Assembly: GCA_002751075.1 (NCBI GenBank)
Contig: NAOQ01000196.1
Location: forward strand, 48,240 to 112,239
Length of the DNA stretch: 64,000 nt
Reading direction: 5' to 3'
From: Ichthyophonus hoferi
Taxonomy: Eukaryota > Opisthokonta > Ichthyosporea > Ichthyophonida > Ichthyophonidae
Numbering within the stretch: position 1 is the stretch's first letter; the number at the start of each line of letters is the position of its first letter. Positions 12,917-23,863 of the stretch are shown piece by piece. The notes under the pieces are model-generated. The model made no database searches, had not been told where the DNA came from, and saw only the letters and a list, made by a program, of their open reading frames with translations. The translations under genes were made by a program, and so were the position numbers.

Positions 12917-15900
12917 TCAACTGGGTAAATCATTCTGAAAGGGAACAGGCCATGCTAGCCCTATATATATATATACCGTAGGTGTGAAGATAAATACCAA
13001 AGAATAAAAGGAACAACATAGAAATATAGGCGGGAGAGGCACATGCCTATACGATAGGTCATAAAGAAAAGAAAAAAAAGAAAGCAGTTTGGAAAGACAG
13101 TATGACCAGAGAAACTATGGTAAACGAGACCATGATGGTAGTAGGACCACTTACCACACCAGCCCATTGTGACGAATATGCTACAGCAGCAGCAGGGGTT
13201 GTAGCTCCAGCTGCAGGATGCTGGGACCACATAGACCACCCTCCACATTGCACTGGCCAGGCCCGCACAACCCCATCTTGGCCTCCTGTAGAATTAAAGG
13301 GTATTTAGTATATGCAATATGCAGGCAGGCTTATCATGGGGAAATTGGTGCACAATGAAAGTGAATATTCAAGACCAGTAAGGGACTGGAATGAAATATG
13401 ATGGCAGAAGGTAGGAGGGTTGCAAGCAGGACCAAAAAGAATATCCAGAAGAGGGGAAATATGGAATGAAGCTAATAAAGGGGCAGAGAATAGTAAGACA
13501 ATAAAATTAACAGACACGACAATGTTACCAGCAAATAAAATGTCATCAGCTGGGTCGACAGCCATACGAAGCAAGGTGTGATCATTACTATGGCCTTGAT
13601 AACGTATGGTCTCTTTCCATACTCGCATGTCATATAGTCCCACCTACCCACATAGTTTTAGAGATCTCACACTCAAGTGTTACCTTATACAGCCCGATCA
13701 TACAATCTACACAACGGCCTCTTACAACCCACTAAATCTTCAATTTGCAGAGAGTATTTCATATTTCACTAAATGCTTAATAAAAAAAACACCTCTCTTA
13801 TGCTAGAGTGAGGGGAGTGAAAGAAAGCTTAGTAAAAGCTTTAGGTTAAGAGGTGTAAAACAGCCGCGGGGGGATGAAGGGTGTGGGTACCGATCCATTC
13901 ATGCAGCTAACCAGCAGTCCCCATTCGTCCTGTAGAAGATGAAGATCACACACTGCCCCTGATAGACCAATGGGTTGGTGAGGCTTATTGGCTCGCATGT
14001 CACAGACAAGAATCGACCCGTTTCGCGACCCACAGTAAATCTCCTATTAGAATCATACCATTGGGTCAGCATCATGTCTGACAAGGCATACAATTGGCTG
14101 AGGCCCATCACCCAATCATTCTCAACCGATTGTCATTATTTCTAGAAGAATAGAATCATATCACTGATCTAATAGACACTAAAGTACAATCTGGAAATCT
14201 GTTGGCCCATGTGAGACATATCATGTATAAACAGGCATAGCCAATAAGAATATACATTTCGTCTCAACTGCAGAGCAAAGACGTCACTGTGGCCTGTCCT
14301 GAAACTGTGCACTGTCCTCCCGGCCATGACGTCAACAGCACAGACCCCATGCCCACCTGTACCCAATCACTGTTAGTGAGAGAGATAAGAGGTTATTCGA
14401 GATAAAGGGAGAAAGGACCTCTTAAGCTAAGTCAGAAAGAATAGGAAAGAATGAAACTAAAGTAACGTAAAGAGAATTAAAGCAATTTAAAGAGAGTTGA
14501 AGAGAGTTAAAATAAACCAAAAGAAACAAAAAACAAAAACAAGAAAATATTAGAGGCGGAAAGGAATGTGAGGTGACCTGGAAACATAGAGGCCACAGTA
14601 AAGATGACTGGAAGATCAAGGTCAGTAGGAAGTCAGGAACTACACAGCACGGCTTTACTACATGACATCATAACACGGCTTTACTATATGACATCATAAC
14701 ATAGCTTTACTACATGACCTCATGATATCATGACAACCATGGAGGCATACCATAGGCCAGAAGGTTAGGGCTGCATGTTGGCCAATCAAGTGACCATATT
14801 GCCTTGCCCTTGTATGCCTGATAGCAGGCCTGAACAGAAAGTCCTGACCAGTAAAATCCTGTTAATAAAAATTTATTTCTTGACCATCCACTAGCTGTTG
14901 CAACAATAATTGCCTTAGCATTTTTCCTGGTTTTATGCTGACAACAATAAACATGTATTTGTTTAGTATATTGAAAGAAATAAACCTTTATATCTGACTG
15001 GTTTCCTTTTAAAATCAACGATGAGAAATGAGGAGGATGGTGGGACGGTGGTAATAATAGAGTAGGTCACAAAAGAGAAGAACGCAATGTCTAGTTATAC
15101 ATGATTAGCATAGCCTATATCCATTGCTTATGTATGCACAAGAGAATCTTAACCAACAAAACATAAACATACCTTCATTATCTAGAGATATAATCTTACA
15201 GCTGGCTGTCTCATTCATCCCTCCCAGAGTAGCCACCCTGTAGGGCCTCAAACCTCAGAATGGGCGTGGATATCCAAGGAATAATAGGTATATCTCAATA
15301 GTAATAGATGTATCTCAATAGCACCAAGTATATCTCAATAGTGATATATATACTCAGGCCGCACCTCCCTTTCTCTGTCTTGGACAGTCCATGCTAAACA
15401 CTATTTAACTAACCAATGGGCCTAAATACACCATAGCCAGACCACCCACATATAAATCACTTACGATATGACCGGAGTAGATGCCCTGGGTGCAAATCTT
15501 AGGGCTGACACCTAGTGGTTCCCATAGCAAACATTAACACTTTTAATACATAAATTAGAAACATCCCTCAGGAAGAGAGAGAATACCAGTAGGGCCCCTA
15601 CAGAGGGGACCAGCGTAGGAGAGTATTACAAGGGAAGGGCTGCATGCAACCAAGTAAACAGAGGGGCATGTTATTATAATGGATTATAAATATGGAAAAC
15701 AACTGCTCTGACCATGGCAACTGATGCATGGCCTGGTGTAATCTTTCTCTGTCCACCTCTCGCCCTTCAGGTCTCTGCATAAATACATTATATCCTATTC
15801 TAGTACTTAGGTTGCCATGGGTCCTTGTTTTCACCCCAATCATACAGCTATCAACCAATTACCTGTGACATAGCTACGGCATCACATGATGGGGTAAGAA

Positions 15901-18344
15901 GCTGGTCAGCTGATTGGTTGACATTAAAAAGCCTGTGTGTAATTATCATGGTCAGTGTTCACATATATATTATTGAACTTATGCCTAGACCCTTTATCAC
16001 ATTCCAATGCTACCCACCTGAATGATGATTGGGTGCCTACAGCGACATGATCGAAGGTGGTGTCCGTCTGTATGGGGTAACATTCAATCAGTACTAAGCA
16101 TATACGTCATATCACCACACTACTAATTAAGGCAATGGGACATACCTGTACATCCGTCACTCTAGATCCCATCTCCAATGATCCTATTGGCTGGCCTAAG
16201 AGGTGCAATACTTGTCTCTCCTCTCTATGGCCCCTTGGTAATCCCAAATCCTCATTGGTTCCCTTTCTCAATATGTGTATATGGCTATATAGACCGGCAC
16301 ACAAACACTTACTACCATATATATGATAACATATATCTATAACAAGTCCACCCCGCCCTATCCAACTGCCTTCATGTACCTTGGTTGCAGTGAGGCCCCA
16401 ATACTGGTCCCCAACTCTCTCTGCCTCAAGAAGCTTGCAATTGTGGGCCTTTTATTCAGCATCAGGTTGGATTTTCCCGTCTGTGCCAATTAGGAATTGG
16501 CCCTGTACGTCATTAACCCCTTCCTCTCCTGCTACCCCCTTTATCTGATAGATCTTTATACCAGTCTGCCCTGCCCTATCTCACCCTACTCCCCATTGTG
16601 ATAACCATCTCCCTATTGGCCCTTATAATTTAATGTAACATAACTGTAATATTAATTTTCATGAAGTGATCGGCAGAAAAATGTTTTATTCAGCCTTATA
16701 ACTGAATTAAAACAAGTTGCTATGTCATCACCTTACCATCTAGCTAGCCAAACAAACCTTGTCAAGATCATGCAGAATGTCTGTCCTACCCAATTACCTT
16801 CCTTCTAGCCTGATCTTTAAGCGTGGTTGCTGCCTTTTTCTTCTCCTGTGTTCATCCAATCATAAAGTGTTATCGAATGGATCCAACCATACATGACCCC
16901 ACATTATAATCCGTTATACCTTCTCTACCTGTCGCACAGTATCCTGAGAGTAGGGTCCAGCGCTCCCCGCCTCAATCTTAAAATACTTTTTCTTTTCCTT
17001 GTCATAGTAAAACCCTGGTATCACTGGGTCTGCCCCGGCCTGATCGGAGGCTTCATGGGAAGGTCTCTGCAATTATTATGGACATTATTGGTATATGTTG
17101 ACCAGAAAGTAGGCACAAGCCTGTCCTTTAACATAGGATGATCTTCTCTTCACAATATCTGGATACCATTTTCTTCCCCATAGCATCCAGCCATCATTTT
17201 TAACCTTATATAGCTACACCAATCACTTATTAATTAGTGGGAAGTGGTCTAATAATCACCTTTTGTACAATGTCTAAATCTATCCCCAGATCTACTACAA
17301 TGATTTTCCATCAGTATGACAGAATAAATACAAGCTTCTATATATAATGTACTAGCTATTGTGTTGCAACAGTAAACTATAGTACTCAAGTGCATCAAAA
17401 TGACGTCCCAGTTACTATAGCAACAGATGGCGGGCTACTAAACGAAAAAAACTGCACTCTAGACACCGAGTAAACTAAAAGGATTTGCAGTTCTATGTAT
17501 TGTACTGGGAAGGAGTGTTTCCCAATCATACACTCAGTAAACCATGAAAGATCAAACATAGAAAAATAAAAAATGGCATCTGTAATGGTCTGTCAGAGGT
17601 ATTAAAGCATACTCTCTTCCTGTGACTCGTCTAAAATAATAAAAAAACTGTCGACTATCTACAATGTTACTTATGTCACCCCAAAAACCCTCCTTCTTGG
17701 TCTAATCCATCAAGTGCAAAGCAACTATTTCTATCCATAGCGTTACGTTAGAATGTTTAAAGAAAGCCCATATGCCCGTAGCTAAACTATAGACCTAGGC
17801 CTTCTTGGATGGATTTAGGAAGGTCGCAGTTCAAGTTATGAGCTGAAACGCTTAAAGTGCAGTGTGTTGAATGAAAGTTATTACCATGCTATGAATGGTT
17901 AAAAGTTAAAGATAAAGGCAGGTTGGTATACGCAGTAATTACTAGGAGAAACAAAACTGGTCGAGGGGAGAGAAGTACATTTTGAGCCTGCTGTGATCTA
18001 CTGAACTGCTGAGCATGTACGCCACCTCGCCAAGGCCTTGCTGTTCCCCTGTTTGTTTGCTGACTCTCACTACCAGGCCTGGGTCTCTTTCTAGTTCTAT
18101 TCCTTCCCTCCCTGTCTCCTGTCTGGTTACCTCTTTCTCTCCGTCCCCTAAGAGGCACTGTGCCAATTTCTCGTCGCCTGGAGGACCTAAATATAATATG
18201 AAACTCAGTATATATCCCTCTGTTGTAGTATAAGCAGTCACGCAGTGGCTCTATTTTATTAACCCCTTGAGGACTACCTCCTCATAGCCCTATCTAAAGC
18301 AAGCAGGAGTCGCAGAGCTTTGACACCCACCCCTGCCTCTCCAT
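12917..18344 (-). CDS. DCAF4: DCAF4-like WD40 substrate receptor of CUL4-DDB1
   Basis: DCAF4 (WDR21) is a WD40 protein that binds DDB1 as a substrate receptor of CUL4 ubiquitin ligases. Exons, 5' to 3', with agreeing phases: 18331-18344 (ATG at 18344), 17979-18186, 16929-17066, 16798-16845, 16380-16480, 16146-16266, 16018-16067; then an unresolved part (15600-15900) and 15465-15511; then 15173-15237, 14578-14607, 14256-14356, 13891-14043, 13529-13643, 13155-13285 and 12917-12934. The N-terminus is basic and Arg-rich. The family signature PGFYYDKEKKKYFKI lies in 16929-17066. The propeller shows EIYCGSRNGSILVCDMR, LYDMRVWKETIRYQGHSN and AGGQDGVVRAW, matching the C-terminal repeats of animal DCAF4. 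The first coding exon has only 14 bases. The exon structure between 15520 and 16010 is the weak part. It is head to head with PSMD7. Confidence 0.88.
14648..14725. repeat. 26-bp tandem repeat, three copies
   Basis: Three adjoining 26-base copies built on GGCTTTACTACATGACATCA. The first two are nearly identical and the third is diverged. They lie in the DCAF4 intron between exons 15173-15237 and 14578-14607. Each carries ATGACATCAT, which resembles a CRE/AP-1-like half-palindrome, but no function can be claimed. Confidence 0.8.
15287..15346. repeat. 20-bp tandem repeat, three copies
   Basis: TATCTCAATAG recurs at 15291, 15311 and 15331, an exact 20-base period with variable fill. It lies just upstream (in gene sense) of DCAF4 exon 15173-15237, within the intron. 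Confidence 0.7.
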
Positions 18345-18882
18345 GACCAGGAGACTAACTAGACTTATAGTTAAGTCAATAACTTAAGTCAATGGCGTGA
18401 AAGGCTGCGTGGTAATAAAGAGTAATATTTATAGCCTCATGCACAGACTGCAATGTGAACTAAAACAACAATGTAATAATAAACAGTTTTAGTATAATGG
18501 ACGATGCATATTGCTGTATTGTTGTTGCCTTTACTTTATAATACAAATTTAGCATCTTTTGCTTATATAAAATTCTAAATTCTAATCAAAATCGCAATTA
18601 CAAAGTGTACACACTTTACGTCTAGCCCTGAATTAAATTCCCTACGTCACGAGTGTGTAGCGATTCAGTTATGCTAACAATCTCTTACGTCATATAGGTC
18701 TCATAATTGGATGATTATAAATAGATTATTACGTCATAATGAGGCTGTGATTCGCGGGCGAGATTTTGCAGTAAAGATGGAAGGTTCAAGTAGAAAGAAA
18801 TATACAATACAGAGAAAGAGAGAGAGAGTGAGAAAAGAGTGAGAGTAAATTATTGTATAAACACATAAACATCAACGAAATT
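18345..18882. promoter_or_regulatory. Divergent promoter shared by DCAF4 and PSMD7
   Basis: Only 538 bases separate the two ATG codons, which face away from each other, so both promoters must lie here. Three TACGTCA cores (CRE/ATF-type) sit at 18643, 18686 and 18730, spaced 43 and 44 bases. A purine-rich GAGAGA stretch (about 18812-18846) and an ATTGG box near 18707 lie closer to PSMD7. The CRE-like reading is from sequence only; occupancy is inferred. Confidence 0.7.
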
Positions 18883-21800
18883 ATGTTGCCCCTTCCCTTT
18901 GATAAAGTCACTGTGCACCCCCTTGTCCTCCTGAGTGTAGTGGACCACTATAACCGAGTTGCTAAAGATACTAAGAAGAGAGTGGTGGGTATACTACTAG
19001 GATCCCAGAGGGGAAAAAGCCTCGATGTGTCTAATAGCTTCGCTGGTGAGTAAGACCAAGGCCGTATATGTTGAGGTGATGTTTATTCTGTGGATGTGAT
19101 TCTAGTTCCTCTATTTTTTCTTAAGAGGTATGACTAGGTATGGCTATATATATATATATATATATATCAATTCCCCTTATAGTGCACTCTACTCCCTCTG
19201 TCCCCCCTTCGGTCTTCTCCCCTTTGTTCACCTTAACTCTCCCCTAGTGCCCTTCGAGGAAGATGAGAAGGACCAGTCTGTGTGGTACTTGGACCATAAC
19301 TACCTTGAGATGATGTATTCTATGTTCAAGAAGGTTAATGGTGAGTGCCTCCCCTAGGCCTAGAGGAGGTTATGTGGGGAGGGATCATATTCTAGGATAT
19401 CTTGTTTCAAGCTTAACATCGCCATAGCAACTCATTGTATATCCTGATTACTATTAACTGGCTATATCTTTTAGACGAGGTGCTAATATATGATAGAGGG
19501 AATAATAGTAGGAAAGAGAGAGAGAGAAGGATAGTAATGGTTGTGGTGGGGTCATAGCCAAGGAGAAGCTGGTGGGTTGGTATCATACAGGCCCTAAACT
19601 GCGACAGAACGACCTGATGATCAATGAGTTAATGAGGAGATACACCCCTAACCCCTCTGANNNNNNNNNNNNNNNNNNNNNNNNNNNNNNNNNNNNNNNN
19701 NNNNNNNNNNNNNNNNNNNNNNNNNNNNNNNNNNNNNNNNNNNNNNNNNNNNNNNNNNNNNNNNNNNNNNNNNNNNNNNNNNNNNNNNNNNNNNNNNNNN
19801 NNNNNNNNNNNNNNNNNNNNNNNNNNNNNNNNNNNNNNNNNNNNNNNNNNNNNNNNNNNNNNNNNNNNNNNNNNNNNNNNNNNNNNNNNNNNNNNNNNNN
19901 NNNNNNNNNNNNNNNNNNNNNNNNNNNNNNCATAGCCAAGGAGAAGCTGGTGGGTTGGTATCATACAGGCCCTAAACTGCGACAGAACGACCTGATGATC
20001 AATGAGTTAATGAGGAGATACACCCCTAACCCCTGCCTTTGTATTATTGGTAGGTAGAGAAATGTTGCTATGGCTACTGTTGCTTGCCTCCTTGCTGTCA
20101 ATATATTACTATCCTTTAAGGCATTATGTAGCCCCTTTTTATTGGTTCTTGTAAACTCTCATCTGCGTGTTTCCTTTATTTATGACCACTATGACGTTAC
20201 AAACATACATTCTCTCCCTTCCTGTTTATCTTCTCCTTTAGCAGTGCGGCCTATCTATACTCCCCCTATAACATACCCTACTACTCCTTTCTATCCATAT
20301 ACTTTACTTCTCCCTCTCCCTCTCTATCCCTATACTCTACCTATCCCTCTCCCTCTCTATCCCTATACTTTACCTCTCCTCTCCCTCTCCCTCTATATCC
20401 CTATACTGTACCCTGTGGCTAACCTAGGGGAGGGTACCTAGATGTCAAGCCTAAAGCCCTAGGCCTACCAACTGATGCCTATATTGCTGTGGAGGAAATC
20501 CATGATGTATGTTTCGTACTGTCTTATGCATATATATAGATTGATGTATGTATAGGTGTACATATGTATGGATAGATGTGTGTTTGTAGGTATATATATA
20601 TATATGCATGTATCTATGTATAGGTTAATGTATAGATCGTTGTGTGGTAGCTAGATCTGATATTGGTTGCTAATCGCACATGGACCAATAGGATGGTACT
20701 CCTACTTCCAAGACATTTGAGCACGTGCAGTCAGATATAGGAGCGGAGGAGGCTGAGGAAATAGGTAATAGACCTCGTATAGTATAGTATAATAGGGTGA
20801 TAATAATAGACTGGTATAGGATAGGGGTGTATGTAGCTATGCCATACCCTGTATCTATACCTACAGTCTGTTACCATAATGGGATATTGCTAGACCATGT
20901 ATTCGTGCCTATGCTGTAGCCAACCCATAGCAATGATTTTTATGGGATGAGAGTGAAAGACGTGACTGTGGTGATAGTAATAAGTGACTGCTATCCTATG
21001 GTATATTGAATATTGACTTATTTCTTTTGTTAGTTTATTTATTTGCTTGGCCAATACTTTAGCATGCCCATCACCCTCTCTGATTGGTGTATGGGGTACA
21101 GGAGTGGAACATCTACTACGTGATATTAAAGACTCTGCGGCAGGCACCTTGGTAAACACTGCACTCAATGTCTTTCTCGCTTTTTTTCTTGTTTTGGCTT
21201 TGTTTTCTTTGAAGCCATTATAGGGTCTGTCCCTATAGACTTTATGTATTAAACTACCAGTGATTATTGGTTGGGTGTGTATCTAATTGCAGGCCGTTCC
21301 TTACATATCTATGTATACCCACCTATTGTCTTCTTTTCCTTCTTGCACCCTCTCTTTTTATTTTAGGCTCAGCGAATAAGCAATCAGCTCAACTCTGTGC
21401 GTGGGCTGCACTCTCACTTAAGAGGGATCAGAGAGTAAGAAATGTGTCTGCTGATTGGCTGCCTATCTATCTCCCCTTCTTGTGCTTGGTGGCTTTGAAT
21501 TCTGTCGTCTCTGTATCTATTTCTCTTTATATATCTATCATTCTCTCTCTCTATCACATACTCTATCTCTCTCTTTTTATCTCTCTCTTCTTCTTTCTTT
21601 CTTTCTATTTTTCTATCTCTCTTTTTCTTTCCTTCTTTCTTTCTTTCTTTCTATCTATCTATCTTTCTTCTATCTCTCTCTTTTTTTTCTTTCTTTCCAT
21701 CTGTGTCTCTATTTCTTTCTTCCTTCTTGCCTTGTCCAATCCTCTATAGCCTTTCTCTGCCATTCTCTCCAAGTTATCATTAAATACACCAAACGTATCT

Positions 21801-23863
21801 ATACTTCTGACCTATGAGAACAGCTATCTGCAGGAGGTAGCTGAGGGACGGCTGCCAATCAACAACCAGATCACATATGAGCTACAGGATATATTCAACC
21901 TATTACCCAACCTTAATGGTATGTATGTAGTAACATTAATACTACACATAGTAACATTAATACTATATGTAGTAACATTAATACTATATATTGTAACCTT
22001 AATACTACATATGGCAACCTTAACATTATATATAATAACCTTAATACTATATATAGTAACCCTAATACTATATATAATAATCTTAATACTATATATAGTA
22101 ACCTTAATACTATATATAATAGCCTTAATACTATAAATAGTAACCTTAATACTATATATGCTAACCTTAATACTATATATAGTAAAATTAATACTATATA
22201 TAATAACCTTGATACTATATAAAGTAACCCTAATACTATATATAGTAACATTAGTACTATATATAACAATCCTATTACTATATATAGTAACATTAATACT
22301 ATATATAATAACCTTAATACTGTATATAATAACCTTAATACTATAAATAGTAATCTTAATACTATATATGGTAACCTTAATATTATAGAGATTGTATCCT
22401 TATTCCCTATAGGGGCTAATAGGTCATACACATCGTCTATGGTTGAATGTGGGAGTAGCATCTATGTGTGATATCTGTGGATTAAGATTGGTCCCCTGAC
22501 CACCAATGACAAGTGCACCACTCCATGTGTTATAGGATCTATTACCAATACCGATCATATCATTTCTCTTTCATTATAATTAAAGACTATCTTATTATAT
22601 AGTTAAATGCTGTTAGTAAATCTAATAATGAATGGTCTTCCCATCTGGTTCCTAGTTATATATTGGTAGAGCATGGAGGTACACTATACTAGGTTAATCG
22701 GTGGCTGCTACTATGGAGGTGATTGATTATGGCATATTATAAAGAAAGAGTAGTAAAGAGAGATAGACTAGTCGTGCTTGAAGCGATGAACATCATAGAC
22801 CGGCTCTGGGTTTTCCCCCAATATCTTTGGGTATACATACCCATACACACACACTGACATTGTATGTGTGGTTTACAGTAAACGAACTGGTGCGTGCCTT
22901 TAGCATCAAGACCAACGATCAGCTCTTGGTGATCTACCTCTCCACCCTCATCCGGTCTATCATAGCCCTTCACAACCTGATTAACAATAAGATTGCCAAC
23001 AGAGAAGCTGAGAAAGTAAGTACTGGTAGGGAGGTAATTGGTGGTCTGACTGGTGTATGGTGGGCGGGGGTAATGGATTTAACTGGTATGGGGTTAGGCG
23101 ACTATAAAGTAGGCATGGGTATGATGAATACGTTTGGGTTGTGCTGTTAATAGGGTAGGGAGAGTGATTAACGCATGGCGTACTATAGAATGATGGGCTT
23201 GTGGCTGGTGGTGAAAAGGACGACAAGACAAAGAAGGTATGTTTGTGCGATGATAGTAATACTATGGTAGTAATTGCTATAGGTAGTTATGTGCTGTTGT
23301 TTTTATTTACCATTATGGTTGTTGCTTTCTCCGTTCTAGTGGTCCGTATGTTATTTTTTATTCAATAGCTATTGTCATTTTTGGTTTGCAAGTAAATTTC
23401 TTATAAAGTAGGCGAGGTAGAGTATTGATTGATTTGCGTAATAATACGGCCCAGATCACAGAATTGTATGATCAATTAATAGGGATTAAGGATTTTAAAT
23501 GGTTTAAATTGTATTGTTTATTGGTTATAAAGGTTTGTGAAAAATGTATATATTCTAATGAAGTAGTCATCTTCTCTTTATTGCCCTTGCGGGTGGGTCT
23601 GGATTGGTGCATACCTTGGCATGTGAGCCATATCTATGGCAACTGTTATTTTGCCCTCTGACTGTTTATTATGGTGACACCTCACACTTAACTTAGTGAT
23701 GGTTGCCATGCAGATAGGTCTTGATGATGCTGTAAATTACTGGCAATGATTAACCAATAGCTAATAGCAGTACTGATGGGATGCTTATGGGGTGTAGGAG
23801 GTAGAGGAGGCTGGAGAGGCCAAGGATAAAGACACGAATACAGCAAGTAAGGAGTCTAGTTGA
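18883..23863 (+). CDS. PSMD7: 26S proteasome lid subunit RPN8/PSMD7
   Basis: RPN8 is the MPN-domain partner of the deubiquitinase RPN11 in the 19S lid. Exons: 18883-19045, 19248-19340, 19936-20049 (a partial second copy at 19558-19660), 20442-20506, 20692-20764, 21102-21151, 21367-21434, 21824-21918, 22879-23015, 23189-23236 and 23798-23863. All phases agree. The N-terminal MPN domain reads [53 protein letters not shown]. The zinc-binding H-x-H of active JAMM enzymes is H-T-G here, as in all RPN8 proteins, so it is catalytically dead. The C-terminal helices ([35 protein letters not shown]) pack on RPN11. The tail is short and Lys/Glu-rich and ends KESS-stop. About 320 residues, as usual. The start is the only Met giving the family N-terminus. 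Apart from the gap, nothing is broken. Confidence 0.97.
19553..20034 (+). repeat. 104-bp exon duplicated on both sides of the gap
   Basis: 19553-19656 and 19931-20034 are identical over 104 bases and include the acceptor AG and most of PSMD7 exon 3. The left copy then reads CTGA and stops at the Ns; the right copy continues into the true exon end and donor at 20050. Only one copy is needed for the protein, and using both would shift nothing useful into it. An assembly artefact is the simplest explanation. Confidence 0.92.
19661..19930. other. Assembly gap (270 N)
   Basis: A run of 270 undetermined bases inside PSMD7, bordered by two identical sequences. Any reading frame drawn across it is meaningless. 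Confidence 0.99.
21500..21735. repeat. Pyrimidine-rich CTTT/CTAT microsatellite
   Basis: Runs of CTCTCT, TTTC and CTAT units fill most of the PSMD7 intron 21435-21823. It is strand-biased simple sequence and gives long Ser/Leu/Phe-rich open frames on the plus strand that are not genes. Confidence 0.85.
21926..22388. repeat. 21-bp palindromic minisatellite in a PSMD7 intron
   Basis: About 22 head-to-tail units of 21 bases with core TACTATATATAGTA, each core being its own reverse complement, joined by ACCTTA-type linkers. The array fills the first half of the intron between exons 21824-21918 and 22879-23015. Because 21 is a multiple of three, it stays open in several frames and yields periodic Leu/Ile/Tyr peptides, which are artefacts. 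Confidence 0.93.

Noticed and set aside
17942-18241. 99-residue minus-strand frame and its plus-strand partner between DCAF4 and PSMD7
   Set aside because: Both are other-frame shadows of DCAF4 exon 17979-18186, whose correct frame joins its neighbours in phase and gives the basic N-terminus.
19572-20057. 161-residue frame spanning the Ns
   Set aside because: It joins two copies of the same exon through undetermined bases and represents no real protein.
21267-21817. 160- and 120-residue Ser/Leu/Phe-rich frames
   Set aside because: Translation of a CTTT/CTAT microsatellite in a PSMD7 intron plus a shadow of exon 21367-21434.
21913-22461. Long open frames on both strands with periodic LILYIVT / LYIVLRL peptides
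   Set aside because: They are the 21-bp minisatellite read in frame; the period is a multiple of three, so open frames are automatic. They lie inside a PSMD7 intron.
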